From NCBI GenBank assembly GCA_027067855.1, contig JAMOUX010000011.1:101012-165011 (forward strand): DNA of 64,000 nt. Reading direction: 5' to 3'. Positions 35,520 through 43,780 of this stretch are shown here, one piece after another (the first letter of the stretch is position 1; every line of letters begins with the position of its first letter). The DNA is from Candidatus Fermentibacteraceae bacterium (GTDB taxonomy: Bacteria > Fermentibacterota > Fermentibacteria > Fermentibacterales > JCC-6). A program made the translations under genes and the position numbers. The notes beneath the pieces are model-generated. The model did not search any database. It had not been told where the DNA came from and was given only the letters and a program-made list of their open reading frames with translations.

Positions 35520-35762
35520 TTGGCAAGGAGCAAACAATCCCTTAAACGTCACAGGACTGACGTCGCCAAGGCCAAGCGCAACCGCAGCAGGATTCGTGCG
35601 ATAAGAACAGCCATGAAGAAGGCCAGGGCCGCCGAGGATCCGGAAGAGAAGAAGAAACTCATAGCCAAGGCACAAAAACTGCTGGACAAGGCCGCACGCA
35701 AAAGGTTGTTGCACAACAACAAGGCAAAGAGGCTCAAGTCTTCCCTCATGAAAAAGTCCTGA
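35520..35762 (+). CDS. rpsT: 30S ribosomal protein S20
   Basis: The 80-residue basic protein is S20: LARSKQSLKRHRTDVAKAKRNRSRIRAIRTAMKKA, then KAQKLLDKAARKRLLHNNKAKRLKSSLMKK. It binds 16S rRNA early in 30S assembly. The start is TTG at 35520 with AAAGGAG 9 bases upstream; the upstream extension of the frame lacks ribosomal-protein character. TTG or other weak starts are common in rpsT, where they help autoregulation. It stands as its own unit before the iron operon. Confidence 0.93.
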   Translation: MARSKQSLKRHRTDVAKAKRNRSRIRAIRTAMKKARAAEDPEEKKKLIAKAQKLLDKAARKRLLHNNKAKRLKSSLMKKS

Positions 35763-35807
35763 TCCTTCCGACGGTCGCGGAATGGATACGGTATTGACGT
35801 AGCCTTC

Positions 35808-35835
35808 ATTACTGTTAGATTTGTCTAACAGTAAT
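35808..35835. promoter_or_regulatory. Perfect palindromic operator ahead of the iron-uptake operon
   Basis: Arms ATTACTGTTAGA (35808-35819) and TCTAACAGTAAT (35824-35835) are exact inverted repeats around a 4-base centre. The TAGATT -10-like box (35816-35821) lies inside it, 16 bases after TTGACG (35794-35799). The position, 14 bases before the DtxR-type regulator start, makes it a likely binding site for that protein. Confidence 0.75.
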
Positions 35836-35848
35836 AGAGGAGTCTGTC

Positions 35849-36604
35849 ATGGTTATGCATAACAACCTTACCGGGTCCCTGGAAGATTACCTTGAGGCTA
35901 TTCTTAAAATACTCGGCACCAGTTCCGTGGCGAGGGTGCGGGATATAGCCGACGAACTCCACGTCAGCCCGGCATCGGTAACACCCGCCATGAAGAGACT
36001 GGCTGAACTGGGACTGGTCAGGTACAGCAAACGCAACTACATCGGTCTTACCGGCAGCGGCAGGGAAATAGCCATGCGCACCGCCGCAAGGCACAGCCTC
36101 CTGGCCCGCTTCCTCACCGATGTCCTGGGATCCGATGCCGAACAGGCCGACACGGACGCCTGTGCAATGGAACATCATATCTCGGAGGATTCCATGGAGC
36201 GTCTTGCGGCCCTCTTAGAGTTCCTGTACGCGTGCCCGGAACTGGAAAAGCTGATGAAAACCGGTTTTGCAAGATGCTTCGATGAAGGCGAAAACGGTTC
36301 CCGCTGCAGCAAGATCGTCTGTCCATTTCTGTTCGAAGGCCGTAACGACCTGGCGGATCTCGTTTCTCTTGCCTCCCTGGAACCCGGGCATACCGGAATG
36401 ATCGTTCGTATAGCCGGAGACAGGGCACTTCGGAAATCCCTCATCAACAAGGGCTTCATCCATGGCACCGAAGTCCTGCTTCTGCGCCGGGGAACCGAAA
36501 GTCTCCCTTATGCAGTGAAAGTGGCGGGGCACGAACTCGACCTGCCGAAAGACGCCGTTTCGGCGGTACTGCTCAACCCACGGAGCATCAACGATGAGAC
36601 ATAG
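35849..36604 (+). CDS. DtxR-family metalloregulator with C-terminal FeoA domain
   Basis: The 251-residue protein has an N-terminal winged helix (SLEDYLEAILKIL, RVRDIADELHVSPASVTPAMKRLAELGLV) and a dimerisation/metal domain with AMEHHISEDSMERLAALLEFL. A Cys-containing junction follows (CFDEG...CSKIVC), then a C-terminal SH3-like FeoA domain (GHTGMIVRIAGDRALRKSLINKGFIHGTEV). DtxR, IdeR and MntR proteins repress uptake genes when Fe2+ or Mn2+ is bound. The start is ATG at 35849 with AGAGGAG upstream. It overlaps the next gene by 11 bases and most probably regulates its own feo operon through the palindrome upstream. Confidence 0.9.
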   Translation: MVMHNNLTGSLEDYLEAILKILGTSSVARVRDIADELHVSPASVTPAMKRLAELGLVRYSKRNYIGLTGSGREIAMRTAARHSLLARFLTDVLGSDAEQADTDACAMEHHISEDSMERLAALLEFLYACPELEKLMKTGFARCFDEGENGSRCSKIVCPFLFEGRNDLADLVSLASLEPGHTGMIVRIAGDRALRKSLINKGFIHGTEVLLLRRGTESLPYAVKVAGHELDLPKDAVSAVLLNPRSINDET

Positions 36605-37208
36605 GAAGGGACGGGGCCGGCACGGGCAGCCGGCACATCACGACATGCCCCCCAGGCCCGGCTATCCATTGACCATGGCCTCCTCCGGAGAATGGGTGAG
36701 GGTGGTGAGCATAACCACGGATCATGCCGCGGAGAGCCGCCTGGTCAGCATGGGTATCAATCCCGGAGCGCTGTTGCACGTGATCTCCTCATCCGGCGGG
36801 CCGATCGTGGTTGCGAGGGACGAGACCAGGTACGGCATCGACCGTAAGACCGCCTGGCACGTCAGGGTGATACCGGCGTCGTCCAGGAGATACTATCCTA
36901 CTTCCCCGGCCAGGTGCAACGACTATTGCAGGGGATGCTCCTACCGCTTCGAAATGCTGAAGGCCGAATACGGCAATTCCATAACCCTATGGGATCTCCC
37001 ACCCGGTGAAACGGGAACCGTCACGGCGGTCCGCGGAAGGGGTTCCACGGTGAAGAGGCTCATGGAAATGGGGTTTGTCGAAGGGGCTAAGGTACGGGTG
37101 GTAAACCGTGATACCACCGAGGACCGCATGACGGTGGAGGTAAACGGCGCCACGATGAAACTGGGCGGATGGGACGCCGCCCATATTCTCCTGGAGGCGG
37201 ACGGATGA
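36594..37208 (+). CDS. Tandem FeoA-domain protein with Cys-rich linker
   Basis: This 204-residue protein has a histidine/arginine-rich N-terminus (MRHRKGRGRHGQPAHHD) and two FeoA/SH3-like domains. The first is at about residues 30-95 (EWVRVVSITTDHAAESRLVSMGINPGALL). The second is at about 130-203 (DLPPGETGTVTAVRGRGSTVKRLMEMGFVEGAKV). Between them lies CNDYCRGC (C-x3-C-x2-C). FeoA is normally one ~75-residue domain that supports FeoB. The duplication and cysteine linker could bind iron or an iron-sulfur cluster, perhaps replacing FeoC; that is inference. ATG at 36594 overlaps the regulator's stop, and its own stop overlaps feoB (ATGA). Confidence 0.88.
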   Translation: MRHRKGRGRHGQPAHHDMPPRPGYPLTMASSGEWVRVVSITTDHAAESRLVSMGINPGALLHVISSSGGPIVVARDETRYGIDRKTAWHVRVIPASSRRYYPTSPARCNDYCRGCSYRFEMLKAEYGNSITLWDLPPGETGTVTAVRGRGSTVKRLMEMGFVEGAKVRVVNRDTTEDRMTVEVNGATMKLGGWDAAHILLEADG

Positions 37209-39289
37209 AAGTCGTAGCCCTGGCCGGTAACCCCAATTCCGGCAAGACTTCCATATTCAACGCCATAACCGGCGCCAGGCAGCATGTAGCCAACTACCCC
37301 GGCATCACCGTGGAAATAAAGGAAGGGGAGACCACTCTTCCCGGCGGAGACCGGCTCCGGGTCGTGGATCTGCCCGGAACCTACAGTCTCACGCCCTATT
37401 CGCCGGACGAGGTGGCCGCCCGGGATTTCCTGCTGGAGAAACACCCCGACGCGGTTGTCCACGTGGTCGATGCCGTCAACCTCGAAAGGAACCTGTACCT
37501 CACCACCCAGCTGCTGGAGTTGGGCGTACCTGTCATCCTTGCGCTGAACATGGTGGACATAGCCGAGGCCAGGGGAATCGGTATAGATGATGAAGAACTC
37601 TCCACCCTCCTGGGGGTGCCGGTGGTCAGAACCGTGGGCAACAGGGCCAAGGGGATACCCGATCTTCTCGCGACCCTGGAACGCGTCATCTCGACCGGCG
37701 CCGAATGGACTCCACTGGAAATATCGTACGGAGCGGCCTGCGACAAAGCTCTTTCGACACTGCAGGAAATGGTGGAGAAAAGCGGGCTCCTGAAGGGAAT
37801 GATCCCCTCCAGATGGTTGGCTCTGAAGCTCCTGGAACAGGATTCCCATACCATCGAAAGGGTGAAACGCCTGGGAACTCCGGATTCCCGCAGGATCCTG
37901 GAAACCGCTTCCGCCCTGGCAGACAGGGTGTTCAGGGAAATGAACGACGAAACCGAGGGCGTTATAGCCGATCACCGCTACGGTTTCGTCGCCGGTGTGG
38001 TAAAGAGGGTCAAAACCAGTCCGGCTCTCAATCGTGTCTACATATCCGACAGGATAGACCGGGTGCTGACCAATACCCTGGCGGGTCCGGCCATAATGGC
38101 CCTGGTACTCCTCGGGCTCTTCCAGTTCACCTTCTTCATAAGCGGTACGCCCATATCCTGGCTGGAGAGTTTTTTCGCCTGGCTGCACTCGGCCCTGTGG
38201 AACCACCTGCCGTCGGGCCTGCTGAGATCCATGGTGGTCAACGGGATGGTGGACGGCGTAGGAGGAGTCGTCGGCTTCGTTCCCATCATCATGTTCATGT
38301 TCTTCTTCATCGCCATACTGGAAGATACCGGATACATGGCCAGGATAGCATTCCTAATGGACAGGATATTCAGGAAATTCGGCCTTCACGGCAATTCCAT
38401 CGTTCCATTCATAGTCTCCGGGGGCATCACCGGCGGATGCGCCGTCCCGGGAATAATGGCCGCAAGAACCCTGCGGGATCCGAAAGAGAGGTTCGCCACC
38501 ATTCTCTCCGTGCCCTTCATGAACTGCGGAGCGAAACTTCCCATATACGCCCTGCTCACCGCCGCATTCTTCCCGGCCCGCAAGGGACTGGTACTGTTCG
38601 GCATGACCCTGTTGTCCTGGATCTTCGCCATGTTGTCCGCCAAGATACTCAGGTCCACCGTTCTCAAGGGGGAATCCACCTCGTTCGTCCTGGAACTCCC
38701 CCCGTACAGGCTTCCTTCATTGAGAAGCCTGGTGATACACATGTGGGAAAGAACGTGGCTGTACCTGAAGAAGGCCGGAACGGTCATACTCCTGGCCTCC
38801 ATTCTGATCTGGAGCCTGATGACCTTTCCCAGGGCCCCGGTCGAAAACATCGAGGGACTTCCCGAGAACCAGGCGGCCCAGGTCCACCTGGCGGGTTCGT
38901 TCGCCGGAAAGATCGGAAGGTTCCTGGAAAGGGCGACCCTTCCGCTCATGGGTTTCGATTGGAAGGTGGACGTGGCTCTTATCGGCGGTTTCGCCGCCAA
39001 GGAAATCGTGGTTTCGACCTTGGGAACGGCCTACTCCATGGGAGAGGTGGATGCGGAAGAATCGGCCTCGCTGTCGGAGAGGCTGGCCCGCGAGAAGGGA
39101 TGGAATCCGGCCATGGCCGTGGCTCTACTTCTTTTCACGATGCTTTACATGCCGTGCGTAGCCACGGTGGCGGTTATTAAACGGGAAACCGGCTCCTGGA
39201 AATGGGCGGGGTTCTCGATACTCTACACCACCGCCGTAGCCACGGTGACGGCGACGGCGGCTTACCAGCTGGTCAGGCTCCTGGCCTAG
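37205..39289 (+). CDS. feoB: Ferrous iron transporter FeoB
   Basis: The 694-residue inner-membrane transporter has an N-terminal G domain: GNPNSGKTSIFNAITG (G1), NYPGITVEIKEG (G2), VVDLPGTYSLTPYSPDE (G3) and ALNMVDIAEA (G4). The GDI helical region and the membrane part follow, with Gate segments GFVPIIMFMFFFIAILEDTGYMAR, GNSIVPFIVSGGITGGCAVPG and FMNCGAKLPIYALLTAAFF. It imports Fe2+ under anoxic or iron-poor conditions. ATG at 37205 overlaps the FeoA-like stop. Its TAG stop overlaps the convergent glgC stop in a shared CTAG. Confidence 0.96.
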   Translation: MKVVALAGNPNSGKTSIFNAITGARQHVANYPGITVEIKEGETTLPGGDRLRVVDLPGTYSLTPYSPDEVAARDFLLEKHPDAVVHVVDAVNLERNLYLTTQLLELGVPVILALNMVDIAEARGIGIDDEELSTLLGVPVVRTVGNRAKGIPDLLATLERVISTGAEWTPLEISYGAACDKALSTLQEMVEKSGLLKGMIPSRWLALKLLEQDSHTIERVKRLGTPDSRRILETASALADRVFREMNDETEGVIADHRYGFVAGVVKRVKTSPALNRVYISDRIDRVLTNTLAGPAIMALVLLGLFQFTFFISGTPISWLESFFAWLHSALWNHLPSGLLRSMVVNGMVDGVGGVVGFVPIIMFMFFFIAILEDTGYMARIAFLMDRIFRKFGLHGNSIVPFIVSGGITGGCAVPGIMAARTLRDPKERFATILSVPFMNCGAKLPIYALLTAAFFPARKGLVLFGMTLLSWIFAMLSAKILRSTVLKGESTSFVLELPPYRLPSLRSLVIHMWERTWLYLKKAGTVILLASILIWSLMTFPRAPVENIEGLPENQAAQVHLAGSFAGKIGRFLERATLPLMGFDWKVDVALIGGFAAKEIVVSTLGTAYSMGEVDAEESASLSERLAREKGWNPAMAVALLLFTMLYMPCVATVAVIKRETGSWKWAGFSILYTTAVATVTATAAYQLVRLLA

Positions 39290-40548
39290 ATGACGAAACC
39301 GTCTTCCAACACCGTATCCTTGGGAATCACTATGATGCCGTCGCGTATGCAGTAGAGGTCGGAAACGTATTCCCTGACGCCGGCCGCGTTTTCGAGCCTG
39401 CAGCCGTTACCTATCCTTGCATTCTTGTCTATTATGGCGTTTTTTATCACGCAATTCCTGCCGACGCCCAGGGGAAGCATTCCCGGGTTAATGTTCCTGG
39501 GATCCAGGTAGTGTCCTTCCCAGTAGTCCGATCCCATGTAGACGCAATTCTCCATCACGGTTCCCGATCGCACCCTCCCCCTGAGGCCGATTATGCATTT
39601 TTCGAACTGCGAACCTTCAACGTCGGAGGCGTCGCATATGATGGTATGGTTCAAGCGGCAATCATTCACCCTGGCCCCGGGCAGAGCCCTTGCGTTGGTA
39701 TAGAGAGGCGAAAAACTGCGGTACATGTCGAATTCCGGTTCCGGGCCGGCCATGTCCAGGTTGGCTTTGAAAAAATTGCCGATGGTGCCTATGTCCGACC
39801 AATATCCATGAAACAGGTAAGAAGCCACCCGGTATGAATCTATGGCGTTCGGTATTATTTCCTTACCGAAATCCACCACGTGTGGTTCCTTTTCCAGCAC
39901 CTCGTTCAACACCGAAGGGGTGAACATGTATATCCCCATGCTCCCCAGGTAAGGCTTGTCGGCCGGAATACCCTTCTGACGGCTCTCCATGCCTTCAAGC
40001 TCCGCCGGCGTCGGTTTCTCGCGGAACCGGGTTATCACTCCGCCGTCACCCACCTTCATTATTCCCAGGCCGGTGGCTTCCGACTGGGAGACGGGCTTGG
40101 TCGCTATCGTGACGTCCGCTTTTCTTTTGCAATGGTATTCAGCGAAGGCGTTGAAATCCATCCTGTAGAGTTGATCGCCCGAGAGTACCAGGACGAGGTC
40201 GGGATGGAGGCCGTTTATGAACCTCAGGCTCTTTCTCACGGCATCAGCGGTTCCCTGGAACCAGTCGGAATGCTCGGGAGTCTGCTGGGCGGCCAGTATG
40301 GAAACGAAACCCTGGGTGAACCTGTCGAAACGATAGGTCCTGGCGACGTGTCTGTTCAGGCTCTCGCTGTTGAACTGGGTAAGGACCAGGATGTGCCTGA
40401 TACCCACGTTTATGCAGTTCGAAAGGGGAATATCGATCAGGCGGTACTTCCCCCCTACGGGAACCGCCGGTTTGCTTCTGTCCCTGGTGAGAGGGTAGAG
40501 CCTCGTTCCCCTTCCGCCACCCAGGACCACGGCGACGATTCTTTCCAT
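39286..40548 (-). CDS. glgC: Glucose-1-phosphate adenylyltransferase
   Basis: The 420-residue enzyme has VVLGGGRGTRLYPLTRDRSKPAVPVGGKYRLIDIPLSNC, GTADAVR, LSGDQLYRMD, and the G1P-binding FREKPT and GIYMF. A C-terminal left-handed beta-helix follows (VENCVYMGSDYWEG-like repeats, IDKNARIGNGCRLEN). It makes ADP-glucose for glycogen synthesis. ATG at 40548 has an AGGAGG-type site. It is a single gene, convergent with feoB and divergent from the DUF2089 operon. No other glycogen genes are in the window. Confidence 0.95.
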   Translation of the reverse strand: MERIVAVVLGGGRGTRLYPLTRDRSKPAVPVGGKYRLIDIPLSNCINVGIRHILVLTQFNSESLNRHVARTYRFDRFTQGFVSILAAQQTPEHSDWFQGTADAVRKSLRFINGLHPDLVLVLSGDQLYRMDFNAFAEYHCKRKADVTIATKPVSQSEATGLGIMKVGDGGVITRFREKPTPAELEGMESRQKGIPADKPYLGSMGIYMFTPSVLNEVLEKEPHVVDFGKEIIPNAIDSYRVASYLFHGYWSDIGTIGNFFKANLDMAGPEPEFDMYRSFSPLYTNARALPGARVNDCRLNHTIICDASDVEGSQFEKCIIGLRGRVRSGTVMENCVYMGSDYWEGHYLDPRNINPGMLPLGVGRNCVIKNAIIDKNARIGNGCRLENAAGVREYVSDLYCIRDGIIVIPKDTVLEDGFVI

Positions 40549-40672
40549 GTTCCTCCTTCCTTCCGGGCAATAGAACCATGGTCCCCGGTACCGTCAAGAC
40601 AATCCTGACACTCCTGGGCGGATACCGCGGTCGTACGCATGGCCGCCGCTTCCATAATTCTTAAACTGAATC

Positions 40673-40701
40673 TTGACATTTCAAAAGTATTTACATTATG
40701 T
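40673..40701 (+). promoter_or_regulatory. Candidate promoter of the DUF2089 operon
   Basis: A perfect TTGACA (40673-40678) is followed by AT-rich sequence with weak -10 candidates CATTAT (40694-40699, spacer 15) or TTATGT (40696-40701, spacer 17), 25-30 bases before the GTG start. Confidence 0.45.
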
Positions 40702-40725
40702 ATTTTCCATAATTGGAGGTTGGAT

Positions 40726-41076
40726 GTGGATATTGGAAATATCAAGTGTCCGGTTTGCGGGAAGGTGATGACCCCGGTGGCCTGCAAGTGCAACGCTTGC
40801 GACATAAGGATGGAGGGAGAGTTCAGCACCCCGGTCCTGTCCAGGTTGACGCCGGAGGACCAGGCGCTGATCATAGCCTTCATAAGGGCTTTCGGCTCCA
40901 TAAAAAAGATTCAGGAACTCCTGGGAGTCAGCTACCCCACGGCCCGTTCCAGGATAGCCGAACTGGTAAAGAAGCTGGATTCCGCCATGGAATCATCTTC
41001 AAACCGGCGTGATCACGTTATAGACAAGCTCTATAAGGGCGAAATAACCTTCGAAAAAGCACTGGAGGAGCTTTGA
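40726..41076 (+). CDS. DUF2089 family protein: zinc ribbon plus helix-turn-helix
   Basis: The 116-residue protein begins with a cysteine ribbon (CPVCGKVMTPVACKCNACDIRMEG). A helical domain containing a helix-turn-helix follows (TPEDQALIIAFIRAFGSIKKIQELLGVSYPTARSRIAELVKKL). This matches DUF2089 (PF09862), thought to be transcriptional regulators, and ends in a segment like the SHOCT-like helix (KLYKGEITFEKALEEL). GTG at 40726 has GGAGG 6 bases upstream. Its stop overlaps the next start (TTGA). It probably controls its own operon and an envelope-related response; no direct evidence. Confidence 0.82.
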   Translation: MDIGNIKCPVCGKVMTPVACKCNACDIRMEGEFSTPVLSRLTPEDQALIIAFIRAFGSIKKIQELLGVSYPTARSRIAELVKKLDSAMESSSNRRDHVIDKLYKGEITFEKALEEL

Positions 41077-41333
41077 TCCCGGCAACCCTGCTGCTGCTCG
41101 GAATCGGCAGGTACAGGGTCCCTCTGCCGTGGTTCCCGCTCTGGCTCGTCGGGGGGATACTGGCGGCTTCCGCTTTCATCGTCGGACATGCCGGACTTCT
41201 CTTTTTCCCCGGAAACCGTTGGTTCCGGGCCGCCGCCGGAACATGGAGAATCGTTCTTCTTGCAGCCAGGCTGCACGGTATGGAAGTGAAAGTGGAATCG
41301 CAGGAATTCAGGTTCCTGCTAAAGTTCATCTGA
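41073..41333 (+). CDS. Small membrane protein in the DUF2089 operon
   Basis: The 86-residue protein has two predicted membrane helices (IPATLLLLGIGRYRVPLPWFPLWLVGGILAA as one long hydrophobic stretch, then AFIVGHAGLLFF) and an amphipathic basic tail. The family is not recognised. The start is TTG at 41073, overlapping the DUF2089 stop by 4 bases. It may be the membrane partner of the SHOCT-like protein encoded next, by analogy with small membrane proteins in similar operons. Hydrophobicity and tight coupling support it being a real gene. Confidence 0.65.
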   Translation: MIPATLLLLGIGRYRVPLPWFPLWLVGGILAASAFIVGHAGLLFFPGNRWFRAAAGTWRIVLLAARLHGMEVKVESQEFRFLLKFI

Positions 41334-41354
41334 GAAGAAAAAGAGGTGATGGAA

Positions 41355-41750
41355 ATGGATGAATCCGGGAGGAAAGTGCTGGAGATGTTGGCCGTGGGAA
41401 AGTTGAGCGTGGAAGAAGCCGAGGCCCTGCTGTCGAAGCTGGACGGCGAAGGAAAAAACGAAAACGGAGACGATCCTCTCCGGGGAAAGAACCCCAGGTA
41501 CCTCAAGATAGTGGTCGATTCCAAGGAGGGCGACAAAGTCAACCTGAAGATACCCCTTGGACTGATAAAGGCCGGGATAAAACTTTCGGCATTGATGCCC
41601 GGTGACGCCGCCAAACAAATAAGCGCTCACGGCCTGGACCTGTCGAACCTGGCTAAGCTCAACGGGGGCGAACTCATAGATGCTCTGAAGGACCTGCAGA
41701 TCGACGTGGAAAGCGCCGAGGGGGACAATGTGAGGATATTCACCGAGTAA
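41355..41750 (+). CDS. SHOCT-like domain protein (YvlB-type N-terminus)
   Basis: The 131-residue protein starts with the short helical pair ESGRKVLEMLAVGKLSVEEAEALLSKL, the SHOCT-like motif seen at the N-terminus of YvlB/LiaX-type proteins. A region of amphipathic strands and helices follows (YLKIVVDSKEGDKVNLKIPLGLIKAGIKLSALMP). A second similar helical motif appears at LDLSNLAKLNGGELIDALKDLQ. ATG at 41355 is used because AGAGGTG lies 6 bases before; GTG 41346 and ATG 41349 are alternatives. Together with DUF2089 it recalls envelope-stress operons of Firmicutes. Function is unproved. Confidence 0.75.
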   Translation: MDESGRKVLEMLAVGKLSVEEAEALLSKLDGEGKNENGDDPLRGKNPRYLKIVVDSKEGDKVNLKIPLGLIKAGIKLSALMPGDAAKQISAHGLDLSNLAKLNGGELIDALKDLQIDVESAEGDNVRIFTE

Positions 41751-41843
41751 CGGGCTCCGGTTTCCGGCGACTTCCCGTTCCGAAACCCCGGGATTATAGA
41801 TAGGGCTGTACTTTCACTCACGTACTTGCTGAAAGGACCACGG

Positions 41844-42833
41844 ATGAAGATCGCCCTACTGGGTAAGCCCGGCTGTGGAAGATCCACGCTTTTCAGGGCC
41901 CTGGCCGGTTCCGCCTCCGCCGATACTTCGAAGCCGGTCACGATAGACGTGCCGGATCCCAGGCTGGATTTCCTTACGGAGATACATAAGCCGGAGAAAA
42001 AAACCCATGCCAGGGTGGTTTTCACGGATGTTCCATCTCCCTCGCTCTCCCCCAGGAACCTGGCCCTGCTCAGGAACGCAGGCGTTCTGGCCGCGGTACT
42101 GGACAATTACGCCCTGGGAAACCTGGTGGAGGATTTCACGGAACTGGAATCCGAACTGATTCTCGCAGACATGGCCGTATGCGAAAAAAGGCTGGCGCGT
42201 CTCAAGAAAGAGGGTTCCGGAAGTTCAACCGAGGCCAGGCTTCTGAAAAATCTCCTGGCCCACATGGAAAAAGGCGCTCCCCTCAGAACCCTTTCATTGG
42301 ATCCCGGGCAACTTGAAATTCTTGCCCCCTATGCTCTCTTGTCTTTGAAACCTCTTCTAGTGGTTTCCAACAGGTCGGCCGAACCGGTCACGCCGGAGGA
42401 CGGCCTGCGGGCCGAGGCGGAACTCCACGGTTGCAGGTTTCTCAGGATGGATGCGGCGTTCGAACTGGAACTCACGGAGATAGACGAGTCCGAGCGCCTG
42501 GAATTCCTGGAAACCATGGGATACGACTCCGGCGGACTCGCGCAGTTCATATCGGCGGCGCACGAGGCATTGAACCTGATAGTATTCTTCACCGTCGGTA
42601 AGGACGAGGTGAGAGCCTGGCCTCTAGAGAAGGGGGCCACGGCGCTGGACGCCGCGGCCGCCATTCATTCCGACCTCGCCAGGGGATTCATAAGGGCTGT
42701 CGTGGCGCCGTGGGAAGCCTACAGGGAAACCCCCGACAGGACCGCTCTTAGGGAAAAGGGAATGCTGTTCCTGGAGGGCAAGAACTACAAAGTGAAGGAC
42801 GGAGACGTGGTGGAAATCAGGTTCAACGTCTAA
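41844..42833 (+). CDS. YchF/OLA1-like protein with altered P-loop
   Basis: The 329-residue protein is clearly a YchF relative: its C-terminal TGS region (LIVFFTVGKDEVRAWPLEKGATALDAAAAIHSDLARGFIRAVV, then LEGKNYKVKDGDVVEIRFNV) is nearly canonical. The N-terminal G domain is unusual. Walker A is GKPGCGRST with Arg13 in place of the catalytic Lys, and the DxxG region reads FTDVPSPS. The NxxE base-specificity segment reads VVSNRSAE. Nucleotide hydrolysis is therefore doubtful. YchF binds ribosomes and ATP. ATG at 41844 follows AAAGGA. A normal ychF probably exists elsewhere in the genome. Confidence 0.85.
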   Translation: MKIALLGKPGCGRSTLFRALAGSASADTSKPVTIDVPDPRLDFLTEIHKPEKKTHARVVFTDVPSPSLSPRNLALLRNAGVLAAVLDNYALGNLVEDFTELESELILADMAVCEKRLARLKKEGSGSSTEARLLKNLLAHMEKGAPLRTLSLDPGQLEILAPYALLSLKPLLVVSNRSAEPVTPEDGLRAEAELHGCRFLRMDAAFELELTEIDESERLEFLETMGYDSGGLAQFISAAHEALNLIVFFTVGKDEVRAWPLEKGATALDAAAAIHSDLARGFIRAVVAPWEAYRETPDRTALREKGMLFLEGKNYKVKDGDVVEIRFNV

Positions 42834-43753
42834 CCTACGTCGGAACCGTCTCTTATCTTCTTGCCGAGCCTAGTGAGCCTTCTCCATTCCAGGATCACCT
42901 GGCTCACCTCCGCGGCGCCCAGCAGGATGACGCATTCCCAGTAAAGAAGCAGAAAAGTGGCCATCAGCCTTGCCATGGGGCCGTAGACCACCCCCCAGCC
43001 CGGGTGTCCCACCGCCCACATGTAGACCTGGGTTCCGAGCGTGGTGAAAACCATGGCCACCACAGTGGCCATGGCGGCCTGGGAGAAGGTCACCTTCCTG
43101 TTGGGAGCGGCCTTGTAAAGGGTAAAAAACAGGAGCAGGGTGAATGACATTCCCAGTATCTGAGCCAGGTTCCCCCCGGTGAGACTTCCTATGAGCGGCC
43201 ACTGGGACACCACGTCACCCAGCGGACTGTCCACCACCAGTTCGGCCATGGTGGAGAACAGGACGGCGGATATGAAGCATATCCCCACCAGGAAAGCCAG
43301 AAAAAAGTCGTACAGCTTCCCCACCACTATGTTACGGCCTTCGCTGACATCGAATATCCTGTCGAAAGCCGTCCTGATGGTTCCGAAGAGCCTGCTGACG
43401 AGCCAGAGCAGGAACAGGAATCCGACGGCCCCGGGTATACCCGTGTTGCCGGACAGCAACGTGTTCTCTATCTCCAGTTTCGTTTCCTCCGGGATCAACG
43501 GATTGGCCGTGTCCAGCCATTCGGTCAGTCCCTGCTGGAGATCCTGGTGCTGTCTCAAGGCGAAACCGCTCAGGGTTATTATCAACAATCCCAGTGGCAG
43601 TATGGTGACCAGAACGTTGAAGGCTATCGCCGCCGCCGAGAAAAAGATGCTGTCATCATTCCACTTGTTGTAGATCCTGCGTCCGAAGTACCTGGCGAAG
43701 AGCCACATCCTCCAGAGCGGTTTCGTCACGACGCCCGGATCAAGCCTCCGCAT
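42830..43753 (-). CDS. YihY/BrkB family inner-membrane protein
   Basis: The 307-residue protein has about six membrane helices and the family motifs DDSIFFSAAAIAFNVLVTILPLGLLI and RTAFDRIFDVSEGRN. VYGPMARLMATFLLLYWECVILLGAAEV lies near the end. It is the former RNase BN family, now known to be membrane proteins of uncertain transport or envelope role. It follows glmS by 27 bases and is probably the last gene of glmM-glmS-yihY. It overlaps the convergent YchF-like gene by 4 bases. Confidence 0.9.
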   Translation of the reverse strand: MRRLDPGVVTKPLWRMWLFARYFGRRIYNKWNDDSIFFSAAAIAFNVLVTILPLGLLIITLSGFALRQHQDLQQGLTEWLDTANPLIPEETKLEIENTLLSGNTGIPGAVGFLFLLWLVSRLFGTIRTAFDRIFDVSEGRNIVVGKLYDFFLAFLVGICFISAVLFSTMAELVVDSPLGDVVSQWPLIGSLTGGNLAQILGMSFTLLLFFTLYKAAPNRKVTFSQAAMATVVAMVFTTLGTQVYMWAVGHPGWGVVYGPMARLMATFLLLYWECVILLGAAEVSQVILEWRRLTRLGKKIRDGSDVG

Positions 43754-43780
43754 CCGGTTTCCCTTTCAGCTAGCCTCCGG

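Noticed and set aside
37705..39180. A 491-codon frame overlapping feoB on the same strand.
   Set aside because: feoB is intact in its own frame with all G motifs; this is its off-frame shadow.
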